NCBI GenBank assembly: GCA_958295725.1
Contig: OY282368.1
Span: 2,626,001-2,690,000 of the forward strand
Origin: an uncultured Alphaproteobacteria bacterium
GTDB lineage: Bacteria; Pseudomonadota; Alphaproteobacteria; UBA2966
DNA length: 64,000 nt
Direction of reading: 5' to 3'
The notes below the pieces were generated by a model, which worked only from the letters and a program-made list of their open reading frames with translations, had not been told where the DNA came from and ran no database searches. The position numbers were made by a program, and so were the translations under genes. This document shows, piece after piece, positions 17,708 through 26,004 of the stretch. The stretch's first letter is position 1. Each line of letters starts with the position of its first letter.

Positions 17708-18680
17708 CCCGCGCCTGACGCGGCGTCAGGCCGTAGAACTGCCGGTAGCACTTGGCGAAGTGCGAGGCGGAGACGAACCCGCAGGCCATCGCCACGTCGA
17801 CGACGGCCATGTCGGTTTGCAGCAGAAGCTTGCGCGCCCGGTCGAGGCGCAACTGCATGTAATAGCGGTTGGGAGGTCGCCCCACGTGCCGATGGAACAA
17901 CCGCTCCAACTGGCGGCGGGAAATACCGACGGCCGCCGCGAGCTCCACCTGGGAGAGCGGCTCCTCGAGATTGGTTTCCATCATGTGGATGGAATCGATC
18001 AGCTTGCGGTTGTCGACGCCGAGGCGGATGGCCAGAGGCATGCGCTGGTGGTCGTGTCCTCCGCGAACGCGATCGAGGATGCATTCCTCGGAGACGCGGT
18101 TCGCCAACTCCTCGCCGTGCTCCGCGCGGATGAGATGGAGCATCAGATCGAGAGCCGCCGTGCCGCCGGAGCAGGTGAAGCGGTTGCCGTCGATCTCGAA
18201 CAGGTCGTCGGTGACCTCGATATCCGGGTAGGTCTCCCGGAAGCTCGGAATGTTTTCCCAATGCAGGGTGCAGACCCTGCCGTCGAGCAAACCGGCGCGG
18301 GCCAGCAGGTGCGAGGCCGTGCACAACGCCCCGATGTCGACGCCCCGCCGGTCGAGGCGCCGCAGCCACGCGAACGTTTCCTGGTCGTCGTAGACTTCGG
18401 CACCGACGCCGCTGACCAGAATGAGGGTCGGCGTCCGCTGCTTCGCCATTCCGGCGTCGAGTTCGGATATGGAAAAATGGGGATTGACCGAAATCCCGCT
18501 GCTGGCGGTGACGGGACCTCCGTCGCTGGAGACGAGCACCCACTCGTAGAGCGCCTTCTCGCCGAGACGGTTGGCCAGGCGCAACGGCTCGATCGCCGAG
18601 GCGAATGCGATCATCGAGAAGTTCGGGATCATGAAGAACCCGATGACTTCAGGCGTTTTTCCGGACGGTACCCCGAACAT
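17694..18680 (-). CDS. GlxA-family transcriptional regulator (DJ-1/PfpI plus AraC HTH)
   Basis: The 328-residue protein has an N-terminal DJ-1/PfpI-like amidase fold (about 10-190, with VIGFFMIPNFSMIAFASAIEP and GALCTASHLLARAGLLDGR) and a C-terminal AraC-type double helix-turn-helix (about 225-325, with LAAAVGISRRQLERLFHRH and DVAMACGFVSASHFAKCYR). GbdR and CdhR of pseudomonads, which respond to glycine betaine, dimethylglycine or carnitine, have this architecture. It is divergent from a dimethylglycine-dehydrogenase-like gene, which supports such a role here. ATG 18680 is preferred to an upstream ATG because GGGAGAA precedes it. It overlaps the metF-like gene by 14 bases, convergent. Confidence 0.88.
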   Translation of the reverse strand: MFGVPSGKTPEVIGFFMIPNFSMIAFASAIEPLRLANRLGEKALYEWVLVSSDGGPVTASSGISVNPHFSISELDAGMAKQRTPTLILVSGVGAEVYDDQETFAWLRRLDRRGVDIGALCTASHLLARAGLLDGRVCTLHWENIPSFRETYPDIEVTDDLFEIDGNRFTCSGGTAALDLMLHLIRAEHGEELANRVSEECILDRVRGGHDHQRMPLAIRLGVDNRKLIDSIHMMETNLEEPLSQVELAAAVGISRRQLERLFHRHVGRPPNRYYMQLRLDRARKLLLQTDMAVVDVAMACGFVSASHFAKCYRQFYGLTPRQARVSGP

Positions 18681-18703
18681 CGTTCTCCCAGCTCGTAGAC
18701 TTC

Positions 18704-18716
18704 CCCGATCATCGGG
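18704..18716. promoter_or_regulatory. Perfect dyad (CCCGAT-C-ATCGGG), candidate operator
   Basis: A 13-base palindrome with 6-bp arms lies 24 bases upstream of the regulator gene, in the 199-base divergent region shared with the dimethylglycine-dehydrogenase-like gene. Its position suits autoregulation or control of both promoters. It could be fortuitous in GC-rich DNA. Confidence 0.3.
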
Positions 18717-18879
18717 AACACGGAGAAAATAGAGCATAAACGGGCGGCGCGCGCAGCGAAACGTTCGCCGGCGATTCGTTCCGCCCGCCGTCTTCGATAC
18801 CGCGACATGCGCGGCGCGGTCCGATATAGGGTAGGTCGCGCGGGGCGGCGGGCAGCGGGCGCATCGGAGGAGAGCGGCG

Positions 18880-21324
18880 ATGAAGTCTCAGGCGCGAGTC
18901 GTGGTGATCGGCGGTGGCGTGAACGGGGTCAGCGTTCTCTACCATCTGGCCAGGAAGGGGTGGACGGACGTCGTCCTGCTGGAGCGGACGGAGCTCACGG
19001 CGGGGTCGACGTGGCACGCGGCCGGTCTCCTGCCTCTCTTCAACATGAGCTATTCGGTCGGTCAACTCCATCGATATTCGGTGGAACTCTACAAAACCCT
19101 GGAGGAAGAGACCGGCCAGGACGTGGGGCTGCACGTCAACGGCAATCTCCGCCTGGCGACCAACCGCGACCGCATGGACGAATATCGCAGCTACCAGTGC
19201 ACGGCGGAGACCATCGGCGTCGAATGCCACCTCATCGGGGTCGACGAGATCGGGAAACTCTGGCCGCTCTGCGACACGGAGGGCCTGGCCGGCGCGCTCT
19301 GGCATCCGACCGACGGGCACATCGCTCCGGCCGACCTCACCATGGCCATGGCGCGCGGTGCCCGCGACAGGGGCGCCGAAATCCATCAGCGGACCGGGGT
19401 GACGGGGATCGAGCGTTCCGACTCGCTCGAATGGATCGTCAAGACGGCGCGAGGCGATGTCCGTTGCGAGCACGTCGTGTGCGCGACCGGCAATTACGCC
19501 CGCCAGACCGCGAGCTGGGTGGGTCTCGAAATCCCCTCCGTGCCCGTCGAGCACCAGTACATCGTCACCGACGAGGTGCCGGAACTGAAGGCGTACCGCG
19601 AGGCCGGGAACGGCGAGCTTCCGGTGTTGCGCGAGTCGGACGCCTCCTACTATTTCCGCGAGGAGCGCATGGGCTGGTTGCTCGGCCCCTACGAGCGCGG
19701 CGCGCCCGCCTGCTTCGTCGATGGAGTGCCGGCGACTTTCGAGAAGGACCTGTTCCCGGGCGATCTCGATCGCCTCCTGCCGCACGTGGAGGCCGCGGCG
19801 CGGCGGGTGCCGTCCTTCGAGAACGCCGGCATCAAGCAGATCATCAACGGACCGATCCCTTATACGCCCGACGGCAACCCGATGGTCGGACCGGCCTTCG
19901 GGCTCCCCAACTTCTGGCTCTCCGAAGGCCACAGCTTCGGGATCACCGCGGCGGGCGGCGGCGGCTGGCAGCTCGCCGAATGGATGATCGAGGGCGAGCC
20001 CGGCGTCGACATGATCGGCGTGGACCCGCGGCGATTCGGGGTCGTTTCCAGGAATTTCGCCAAGCTCAAGAACGCGGAAGCCTACGAGCACGTTTTCGTC
20101 ACTCATTACCCGATGGAGGAACGGCCCGCGTGCCGTCCGGCGAAGGCGCCGCCCAGCTACGGGCGGATGGACCGCATGGGCGCGGTGTGGGGCCAGCGCT
20201 TCGGCTGGGAGCGGCCCAACTGGTTCGCGCCGGAGGGGGTCGAGCGCAAGGACGTCTACTCCTTCCGCCGGTCCAACTGGTTCGAGCACGTCGGCGACGA
20301 GGTGCGGGCGACCCGCGAGCGGGCGGGGCTCATCGAGCTGTCGTCGTTCTCCAAGTTCGAAGCCGAGGGCCCCGGGGCGCGGGAGTGGCTGGACCGCATC
20401 GTCGCCAACGATATCCCCAAGAGTGTCGGCCGCATGTCCCTTGCCCATGCCCTCAACCCCTCGGGTTCGGTCCGGTCCGAGTTCACCGTTACCCGCCTTA
20501 CCGACGGTCCATGGGGCGAGCGTTTCTTCCTCGTGAGTTCCGGCGCCGCGCACGATTACGACCTCGACTTTCTCACCAAGCTGCTCCCCGGGGACCGCTC
20601 GGTCTATCTCAAGGACGTGACGACACGGTACGGCGTGTTCGTTCTCGCCGGCCCGGAGGCGCGCGATATCCTGCGGCGGCTGGCGGACGCCGACGTCTCG
20701 AACGAAGCGTTTCCCTGGCTGACCGCCCAAGAGATCCCCGTGGGCTTCTGTCCCGACGTGCGGGCCTTGCGGGTCAACTTCGTGGGATCTCTGGGATGGG
20801 AGCTCCATCACCCGATCGAGTACCACAACCACCTGTTCGACGCCCTGATGGAGGCGGGCGAGGCGCATGGTCTCCGCCTCGCGGGGATGCGGGCGATGGA
20901 CTCCATGCGCCTCGAGAAGTCGTACCGGCTGTGGGGAACCGATCTCAATCAGGAGAACACCCTCTTCGAGGCCGGCCTCGAACGGTTCGTTCGCTTGAAC
21001 AAACCGGCCTTCACGGGCCGGGAAGCGTTGATCGCGCAACAGCGGTCCGGCGTTCCCAACGCCTTCCGCACGATCGAAATCGACGCCGACGACGCCGACC
21101 CGTTCGGCAACGAGCCGATCTTCATGGATGGCGAGGTCGTCGGACGGGGAACCGCGGGCGGATACGGCCACTACGTCGGGAAATCCCTCCTGCTCGGATA
21201 CGTTCGCTCCGACGCCGCCGATGTCGGCCGCGAGTGCCAGGTCCGGGTGCTCGATCAACTGCGCCCAGCGCGGATCGTCCCCGACAGCCCCTACGATCCG
21301 GAAAACACGGCCCTGCGCGCCTGA
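18880..21324 (+). CDS. Dimethylglycine dehydrogenase/sarcosine oxidase-like flavoprotein
   Basis: The 814-residue enzyme combines an N-terminal FAD-binding DAO domain (about 5-380), a middle FAO_M region and a C-terminal GcvT-like aminomethyltransferase domain (about 440-810, with LRVNFVGSLGWELHHP and RAMDSMRLEKSYRLWG). The dinucleotide motif VVVIGGGVNGVSVLYHLARKG is at 7-27, and AGSTWHAAG at 41-49 contains the His that covalently holds FAD in this family. Such enzymes demethylate dimethylglycine or sarcosine and pass the one-carbon unit to tetrahydrofolate. GGAGGAGAG precedes ATG 18880. The divergent GlxA-type regulator and the MetF-like protein fit betaine/one-carbon metabolism; the exact substrate is uncertain. 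The IS481-like element is inserted 29 bases after its stop. Confidence 0.88.
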   Translation: MKSQARVVVIGGGVNGVSVLYHLARKGWTDVVLLERTELTAGSTWHAAGLLPLFNMSYSVGQLHRYSVELYKTLEEETGQDVGLHVNGNLRLATNRDRMDEYRSYQCTAETIGVECHLIGVDEIGKLWPLCDTEGLAGALWHPTDGHIAPADLTMAMARGARDRGAEIHQRTGVTGIERSDSLEWIVKTARGDVRCEHVVCATGNYARQTASWVGLEIPSVPVEHQYIVTDEVPELKAYREAGNGELPVLRESDASYYFREERMGWLLGPYERGAPACFVDGVPATFEKDLFPGDLDRLLPHVEAAARRVPSFENAGIKQIINGPIPYTPDGNPMVGPAFGLPNFWLSEGHSFGITAAGGGGWQLAEWMIEGEPGVDMIGVDPRRFGVVSRNFAKLKNAEAYEHVFVTHYPMEERPACRPAKAPPSYGRMDRMGAVWGQRFGWERPNWFAPEGVERKDVYSFRRSNWFEHVGDEVRATRERAGLIELSSFSKFEAEGPGAREWLDRIVANDIPKSVGRMSLAHALNPSGSVRSEFTVTRLTDGPWGERFFLVSSGAAHDYDLDFLTKLLPGDRSVYLKDVTTRYGVFVLAGPEARDILRRLADADVSNEAFPWLTAQEIPVGFCPDVRALRVNFVGSLGWELHHPIEYHNHLFDALMEAGEAHGLRLAGMRAMDSMRLEKSYRLWGTDLNQENTLFEAGLERFVRLNKPAFTGREALIAQQRSGVPNAFRTIEIDADDADPFGNEPIFMDGEVVGRGTAGGYGHYVGKSLLLGYVRSDAADVGRECQVRVLDQLRPARIVPDSPYDPENTALRA

Positions 21325-21353
21325 GGCGACCGCGCCGCGCGCCCGGGCCGCGG

Positions 21354-21384
21354 TGACCTCGTTCAGACAGATGTGAGACACGGG
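21354..21384 (+). repeat. Left inverted repeat of IS481-like element
   Basis: Reads tgacctcgttcagacagatg and continues through gtgagacacggg; the inner GAGACACGGG and outer GTTCAG blocks match the right end in inverted form, with one gap and few mismatches. Confidence 0.85.
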
Positions 21385-21452
21385 CCCTTGATGTAAGGGC
21401 GGGGGTCTCCGACGCTGTTGGTGCTGAACAACCAGCGTGAAGGAGAACCCCC

Positions 21453-22484
21453 ATGCAGACCTTCGGCCTGCCCCGGCAGATTACACGAGGAGCCGCCCTG
21501 GCGTCGCGCCTGTGCGGCAAGGAGCGGAGCGACGAAGCGCACAGGCGCGACGCCCTTGAGCGCTGGCGCCAAGCCAGGGCCGACGGCCTGACCGCACGAG
21601 CGGCCGCCAACGCCGTCGGCGTGCCGAGATCGACCCTCTACCGGTGGCAGAGGCTGGCGGACCGCAACCGCCTCAAGCCGTGCTCGCGACGCCCGCACAC
21701 CCCGCGCCGGCCCACCTGGTCGGCGGCGCTGGTGACGGCGGTCCGGGAGACACGCGCCGACTACCCCATGTGGGGCAAGGCCAAGATCGCCGTCCTGCTC
21801 CGACGCAACGGGCACGCGGCAAGCGAGAGCACCACAGGCCGCATCCTCAAGACCCTCATGGAGCGCGGCGCCGTCACCCCGGTCCCGACCTTGCGCCGCA
21901 ACGGACCGCGCGCCGCCCGGCGCCTCAGACCATACGCCAGACGCCTGCCCAAGGGCCGCAAGCCCACAAGTCCCGGCGAGATCGTCCAACTCGACACCCT
22001 CACCGTCTCGCCACACACAGCCCGGCCCGCCATCAAGCAGTTCACCGCCCATGACCCCGTCGCAAAGTGGACCTGCGCACAGGCCTGGAGACGCGCAACC
22101 GCACACAACGCCAGGCGCTTCCTCGACAAGCTCCAGGCCGACATGCCCTTCCCCATCGAAGCCATCCAGGTCGATGGAGGCTCTGAGTTCAAGGCCGACT
22201 TCGAGACCGAATGCCAGCGCCGCCGCATCGACCTGTTCGAACTCCCGCCACGCTCGCCCAAGCTCAACGGTCACGTCGAGCGCAACAACGGCGCCTGGAG
22301 ATACGAGTTCTACGCCACATGGGACCTGCCCGACGACAACCTCGACGACATCAACCGATGGATCGACGCCTTCGCCGACGAATTCAACACCTTCAGACCG
22401 CACCAGGCCCTTGGCGGACACACCCCCGCCCAGTACCTTCACTCACTGACAGCCAAAGAGACCCCCGTGTCTCATATGTCCTGA
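21453..22484 (+). CDS. IS481-like DDE transposase
   Basis: The 343-residue transposase has an N-terminal helix-turn-helix (about 30-75: LTARAAANAVGVPRSTLYRWQ) and an integrase-like rve catalytic domain with all three acidic residues visible: Asp in VQLDTLTV, Asp in IQVDGGSEF and Glu in LNGHVERNN. A typical C-terminal segment follows (FNTFRPHQALGGHTPAQYL). It is a single uninterrupted frame, which favours IS481 over IS3, where two frames are joined by frameshifting. GAAGGAGAA precedes the ATG. The stop lies inside the right inverted repeat. The gene appears functional. Confidence 0.92.
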   Translation: MQTFGLPRQITRGAALASRLCGKERSDEAHRRDALERWRQARADGLTARAAANAVGVPRSTLYRWQRLADRNRLKPCSRRPHTPRRPTWSAALVTAVRETRADYPMWGKAKIAVLLRRNGHAASESTTGRILKTLMERGAVTPVPTLRRNGPRAARRLRPYARRLPKGRKPTSPGEIVQLDTLTVSPHTARPAIKQFTAHDPVAKWTCAQAWRRATAHNARRFLDKLQADMPFPIEAIQVDGGSEFKADFETECQRRRIDLFELPPRSPKLNGHVERNNGAWRYEFYATWDLPDDNLDDINRWIDAFADEFNTFRPHQALGGHTPAQYLHSLTAKETPVSHMS

Positions 22485-22493
22485 ACCAGGACA
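22463..22493 (-). repeat. Right inverted repeat of IS481-like element
   Basis: Read outward on the minus strand it starts tgtcctggttcaggacatat and continues gagacacggg, matching the left end. The outermost TGTCCTGGTTCAG is the block shared with remnants elsewhere in the window. Confidence 0.85.
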
Positions 22494-22596
22494 CGCGGTT
22501 GCGGCCCGCGCCGCGCCGCCGTAACCTCCGTCGACGGCGACGGCGGGATCGGACCGCCCGGTCAAGGTCGGCGGAGGGAGCCGGAGGGAGGCATCC

Positions 22597-22770
22597 ATGA
22601 GCGATGAAAACCAGGACAACAGCGGCGATGGCGGCGGAGAAAGCCAGAGCCCGCAAGATCAATCCTTCCTGAGCCGGCACGGATGCCTCCTGACGATCGT
22701 CGCCGTCCTGATCGTCGGCGCGGCGGCAGGCCTGTGGGGATTCGTCTCGTGGCTCGAACGCGGGAATTGA
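22597..22770 (+). CDS. Small single-span membrane protein
   Basis: This 57-codon gene has an acidic, Gly/Ser/Gln-rich N-terminal part (about 1-25) and one hydrophobic helix (about 31-50: LLTIVAVLIVGAAAGLWGFV) ending SWLERGN. The ribosome binding site GGAGGGAGG just before ATG 22597 is strong, which supports a real gene despite its size. It sits 28 bases before the ferredoxin-reductase-like gene and may be co-transcribed. I do not recognise a family. Confidence 0.6.
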   Translation: MSDENQDNSGDGGGESQSPQDQSFLSRHGCLLTIVAVLIVGAAAGLWGFVSWLERGN

Positions 22771-22798
22771 TCCCGGCCGACGGCAGCCCGGTTCCAGC

Positions 22799-23842
22799 GT
22801 GAGGATATCCGTCCGCACGCGCGGCGAGTCGTTCGAGTTCGACTGCGCCGAGGGGGAGAAGATTCTCCACGCCGGCCTTCGCGCCGGTATCGCCCTTCCC
22901 TACGAGTGCGGCAGCGGGACCTGCGGGACCTGCAAGGCGGAGGTGGGTAGGGGCGAGATCGACGAGGGCTGGCTCGAGGCGCCGGGCCGGGCCTACGTCA
23001 ATCCGGAGAGGTCGGAGTTCCTCATGTGCCAAGCCACGGCGCGGGGCGACTGCGCCATCGGCGTGCACGCCAGGGTCGCGCGACTGGCCGACGGCATTCC
23101 GGCGCCCGAAGCGGTCGCGGGCCGCATCGCGAGGGTCGAGGGACTCACCCGCGGCGTCCGCCGAGTCGCGGTCGCGCTCGACCGTCCGGTCTCCTTCGAC
23201 GCGGGCCAGTTCATGCTCGTCGGCACCGCGGCCGTGGCAGGCCGGCGCGCCTACTCGATGGCCGACTATCGGCTCCCGACGGACCGCCTCGCGTTCGTCG
23301 TCAAGCAAGTCCCGGAAGGGGGATTCACCGACTGGCTGTTTGCCGAGGACCGGACCGGATCCGAGCTCGATCTCTTCGGGCCGCTCGGCGTCGCGACCTA
23401 CGTCCCATCGCTGCCCAACAACCTCGTCTGCATCGCCGGCGGCTCGGGTCTCGCGCCGATGCTGTCCATACTCGACCACGCGATCGAGACGGGGCACTTC
23501 GAGGCCCGCCACGGGGATCTGTTCTTCGGTGTTCGCGCGGAACGCGACATCTATCTTCTCGATCGCCTCGAGGCCTACGCGGGCCACGAGCCGGAGAGGC
23601 TGAGGGTCACGGTCGTCCTGTCGGATGTCGCGCCCACGGCGGAACTGGCCGCGGCCCATCCGCAACTCCGGTTCGACGCGGGCTTCGTGCACGAGGCCGC
23701 GATGCGCCACATGACCGGACGCTGGAAGAGCGCGATGGCCTACCTCGCCGGCCCGCCGCCGATGGTCGACGCGACGTTGCGGGCGTTGGTCACGGAGGCG
23801 AGGTTGACTCCGTCGGCGATCCGTTACGACAAGTTCAGTTGA
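22799..23842 (+). CDS. 2Fe-2S ferredoxin-NAD(P)H flavin reductase (oxygenase reductase type)
   Basis: The 347-residue protein joins an N-terminal plant-type 2Fe-2S domain (Cys 37, 42, 45 and 77: YECGSGTCGTC and FLMCQ), an FAD-binding domain (about 95-200, with the RAYSMADY flavin motif) and an NAD(P)-binding domain (about 205-347, with GGSGLAPMLSIL and FFGVRAERDIYLLD). This layout is that of reductase components of toluene, phenol and methane monooxygenases and ring-hydroxylating dioxygenases, passing electrons from NADH to a ferredoxin or oxygenase. A Rieske ferredoxin follows 84 bases downstream, but no oxygenase subunits are in the window, so the acceptor is unknown. Confidence 0.88.
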   Translation: MRISVRTRGESFEFDCAEGEKILHAGLRAGIALPYECGSGTCGTCKAEVGRGEIDEGWLEAPGRAYVNPERSEFLMCQATARGDCAIGVHARVARLADGIPAPEAVAGRIARVEGLTRGVRRVAVALDRPVSFDAGQFMLVGTAAVAGRRAYSMADYRLPTDRLAFVVKQVPEGGFTDWLFAEDRTGSELDLFGPLGVATYVPSLPNNLVCIAGGSGLAPMLSILDHAIETGHFEARHGDLFFGVRAERDIYLLDRLEAYAGHEPERLRVTVVLSDVAPTAELAAAHPQLRFDAGFVHEAAMRHMTGRWKSAMAYLAGPPPMVDATLRALVTEARLTPSAIRYDKFS

Positions 23843-23926
23843 GCCCGGCCGGGAACGGCGGGCCGTTGTGAAGGGCGGGCCGGGTCGCTAGGGTTCGGCG
23901 GAGATCGGGGCGTGGGAGTCATCGAC

Positions 23927-24256
23927 ATGAGCTGGCGACGGGTTTGCGCGACCGATGATGTCGACGAGGACGAGCTGCGGGAGTTCAAGGTCGGCGATAT
24001 CACCGTCCTCGTCGCCAACGCGGGCGGGGAATTCTTTGCCTATCCCCCGTTCTGTCCGCACCAGGAGACGCCGCTCTCCCTCGGCATGATCGACGGCGAT
24101 ACGCTCACCTGCATCAAGCACCTCTGGCAGTGGAACCTGAAGACCGGCGAGACGCGGGAGAACGCCGAGAGTCCGTTGCTCCTCTACGAGGTCAAGGTCG
24201 AAGAAGGCGAAGTGCTCGTGAATCTGGAGAAAGAACTCAGGTACGGCTACCAGTGA
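23927..24256 (+). CDS. Rieske 2Fe-2S ferredoxin, TmoC-like
   Basis: The protein of about 109 residues has the Rieske cluster ligands Cys43-x-His45 (FCPHQETPLSLG) and Cys62-x2-His65 (TCIKHLWQWN), and resembles the soluble ferredoxin of toluene 4-monooxygenase (TmoC). It would accept electrons from the flavin reductase encoded just before it. ATG 23927 gives the family N-terminus (MSWRRVCATDDV); a GTG 15 bases upstream is possible. No oxygenase follows; the next 586 bases hold no clear gene. Confidence 0.88.
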   Translation: MSWRRVCATDDVDEDELREFKVGDITVLVANAGGEFFAYPPFCPHQETPLSLGMIDGDTLTCIKHLWQWNLKTGETRENAESPLLLYEVKVEEGEVLVNLEKELRYGYQ

Positions 24257-24336
24257 CGCGCCCGCAAGACCGCGCCTGGACCCCGGCCGCGGCGGAGGAT
24301 TTCGCCGTTCGCCGCCATGAGGCATGAGCGCTGTGG

Positions 24337-24362
24337 GGAATCCCTTTGTGAGCAAGGGATCC
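24337..24362 (+). terminator. Hairpin after the Rieske gene, candidate terminator
   Basis: ggaatccctt and aagggatcc form a stem of about 9 bp with one bulged base around a 7-base loop, 80 bases after the Rieske ferredoxin stop. A T-rich tract (tatctttctt) follows about 10 bases later rather than immediately, so termination is uncertain. Confidence 0.25.
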
Positions 24363-24752
24363 AGCTGATCCGATATCTTTCTTATCCCAGCGGAGTGGCG
24401 GATTTCTGCGGGTCCGGGGTCGGCGAAGAGGGCGGTTCGCCGATTTTCACCCCATGCCCGGCTCCGTTCCCGCCTCTGGACGCCGGTCTGCGCGGCGTCG
24501 CGTTCTGCCAGCGGAACGATATGAGTGTCGCCATCAGGGCCTGCGGCCCTTGTTCCGCCATCCCCAACACGGTCGGGAGAACATGATGACGACGGCGGAG
24601 AGGCCGCCCTTCTCGCGGCGGGATGTCGAAAGCCTGCCGGACCTCGAGCGGCCGCTGGTCGGCGCGGTGCCGCTGCGCGACACCGGCCGACGCTTCATCC
24701 GCCTTCGGACATCGCCGACCGCCGGCAAACGGCAAGCCGCGGCCGCCCTTGT

Positions 24753-24798
24753 GCTCATGATCCGCAGGTCGGGGGATCGAATCTCTCCGAAGTCGCCA
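24753..24798 (+). other. tRNA-Met-like 3' fragment
   Basis: The segment reads as the 3' half of an elongator tRNA-Met: an anticodon loop CTCATGA, a 3' stem and variable loop ending AGGTC, a T-arm GGGGG-ATCGAAT-CTCTC, then an acceptor-like strand and an encoded CCA. No matching 5' half (a GACTTCG-like acceptor and D-arm) lies upstream, and the anticodon stem does not pair. It looks like a tRNA remnant, such as an attachment-site copy left by an integrating element. A chance resemblance cannot be excluded without a covariance-model search. Confidence 0.4.
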
Positions 24799-24842
24799 CT
24801 CCCTACGGGGGCGGGCCGGAAATCTCCGTATGGGAACGACGC

Positions 24843-25874
24843 ATGGTCGTAATGCCTGAAGTGCCGCTTGCAATGGGTGAGAATCCGGATGCGGAAGTGC
24901 TCGCCGAAGGCATTCGAAGCGGTGACCGACGCGCCATGGGACGCGCCATTACCCTGATCGAGTCGCGCCGGCCGGATCATCAGTACCAAGCGTTGGAGTT
25001 GCTGGATATGTTGCTTCCCGATACGGGTAACGCGGTTCGGATCGGGGTCTCCGGCGCGCCGGGCGTCGGTAAGTCGACGTTCATCGAGGCGGTCGGGGTC
25101 GGGTTGACGGCCGCCGGCCACCGTGTCGCCGTCCTGGCTGTCGATCCATCCTCGAGCCGTTCGGGCGGCTCGATCCTCGGCGACAAGACGCGCATGAATG
25201 ACCTATCCCGGGACCCTGCCGCGTTCATTCGGCCGTCACCGTCGGGAGGAACTCTCGGAGGCGTGGCGCGACGCACGCGCGAAGCCATGCTCGTTTGCGA
25301 GGCCGCGGGTTTCGACGTCATCATCGTGGAGACGGTCGGGGTTGGCCAATCCGAGACGGCGGTGGCCGACATGGTCGACACCTCCCTCCTTCTCATCGCG
25401 CCCGGCGGTGGCGACGAGCTGCAAGGCATCAAGCGGGGGATCGTGGAGACCGCCGACATCGTGTTCGTGAACAAGACCGATGGCGACCTCGCCAGTCAGG
25501 CCAAGGCCGTCGCGGCCGAGTACGCTGCCGCCCTGCGTCTCCTGCGACCGGCGACGAAGTCCTGGGTGCCGCGGATCCAAACGTGCTCCGCCCTGGAGAA
25601 TACTGGCATCGGAAACGTCTGGCGAACCATCGAAGCTCATCGTCGGGCATTACGGACGAGTGGCGCGCTCGGTCGGCGACGCGAAGCGCAAGCTCGTCAC
25701 TGGATGTGGAACGAGATCAGCGAGAGTCTGATCGCGTCTCTTCGCGAAGAGCCCGCCACGGCGGCACTGATACCGGAGCTCGAGCGGGACGTCAGCGCCG
25801 GGCGCACCACACCCGGCGCGGCCGCGAAACGCCTGCTCGGCGCCTTTCGCGCCGTCGGGGACGGCGGCCGATAG
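24843..25874 (+). CDS. meaB: MeaB/ArgK family P-loop GTPase
   Basis: MeaB-type GTPases assemble and protect adenosylcobalamin-dependent methylmalonyl-CoA mutase; the older name ArgK reflects a mistaken kinase assignment. The protein of about 343 residues has Walker [10 protein letters not shown] (71-79), the base and switch region [32 protein letters not shown] and the guanine-specificity motif NKTDGD. The C-terminal part (about 270-343) forms the dimerisation helices. No mutase gene is in the window. Three close ATGs (24843, 24852, 24873) could start it; 24843 is used because GGGAAC precedes it. Confidence 0.9.
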   Translation: MVVMPEVPLAMGENPDAEVLAEGIRSGDRRAMGRAITLIESRRPDHQYQALELLDMLLPDTGNAVRIGVSGAPGVGKSTFIEAVGVGLTAAGHRVAVLAVDPSSSRSGGSILGDKTRMNDLSRDPAAFIRPSPSGGTLGGVARRTREAMLVCEAAGFDVIIVETVGVGQSETAVADMVDTSLLLIAPGGGDELQGIKRGIVETADIVFVNKTDGDLASQAKAVAAEYAAALRLLRPATKSWVPRIQTCSALENTGIGNVWRTIEAHRRALRTSGALGRRREAQARHWMWNEISESLIASLREEPATAALIPELERDVSAGRTTPGAAAKRLLGAFRAVGDGGR

Positions 25875-25885
25875 CCAGCCTCGCT

Positions 25886-25914
25886 ATCCTGGTGCAGGCA
25901 GATGTGAGGCGCGA
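25886..25914 (+). repeat. Solo end of an IS481-like element
   Basis: Reads tatcctggtgcaggcagatg then tgaggcgcg; about 24 of 29 bases agree with the left inverted repeat consensus of the intact element at 21.35 kb. No transposase sequence follows, so this is a degenerate single end. Confidence 0.6.
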
Positions 25915-26004
25915 TCCATCGGGCCAGTGGGCATCCGGTCCTGCCATGGCCAGAAGCGGCCCTGGCAAGACGGCGTCGGCCCGTTGGTCCGTTGGCCCTC
26001 CTCG

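Larger units (their letters stand above)
21354..22493 (+). mobile_element. Complete IS481-like insertion sequence with 5-bp target duplication
   Basis: The element is about 1140 bases long, begins TG and ends CA, and has imperfect terminal inverted repeats of about 30 bases. It is flanked by the direct repeat cgcgg at 21349-21353 and 22494-22498, a 5-bp target-site duplication. One intact transposase gene fills it. The intact gene and matching flanks indicate a recent insertion, between the dimethylglycine-dehydrogenase-like gene and a small membrane-protein gene, disrupting neither. Related decayed pieces occur at about 25.9, 43.6, 48.5 and 53.5 kb. Confidence 0.9.
24257..24842. other. 586-base region without a clear gene
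   Basis: Open frames here (for example from 24317 and 24454 on the plus strand) have no ribosome binding site, no recognisable family and compositions expected of non-coding GC-rich DNA. The stretch holds a hairpin near 24337-24362 and a tRNA-Met-like 3' segment at 24753-24798. It appears to be a worn junction, possibly an old integration site. Confidence 0.5.

Noticed and set aside
18709..21381. An 890-codon minus-strand frame and an 849-codon plus-strand frame over the dimethylglycine-dehydrogenase-like gene
   Set aside because: Both are shadows of the 814-codon gene, which carries the FAD and GcvT motifs.
24317..24586. A small open frame between the Rieske gene and meaB
   Set aside because: No ribosome binding site, no recognisable family, and it crosses the hairpin; more likely non-coding.
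24720..24798. A complete tRNA-Met gene
   Set aside because: The 5' acceptor and D-arm are missing and the anticodon stem does not pair, so only a 3' fragment is supported.
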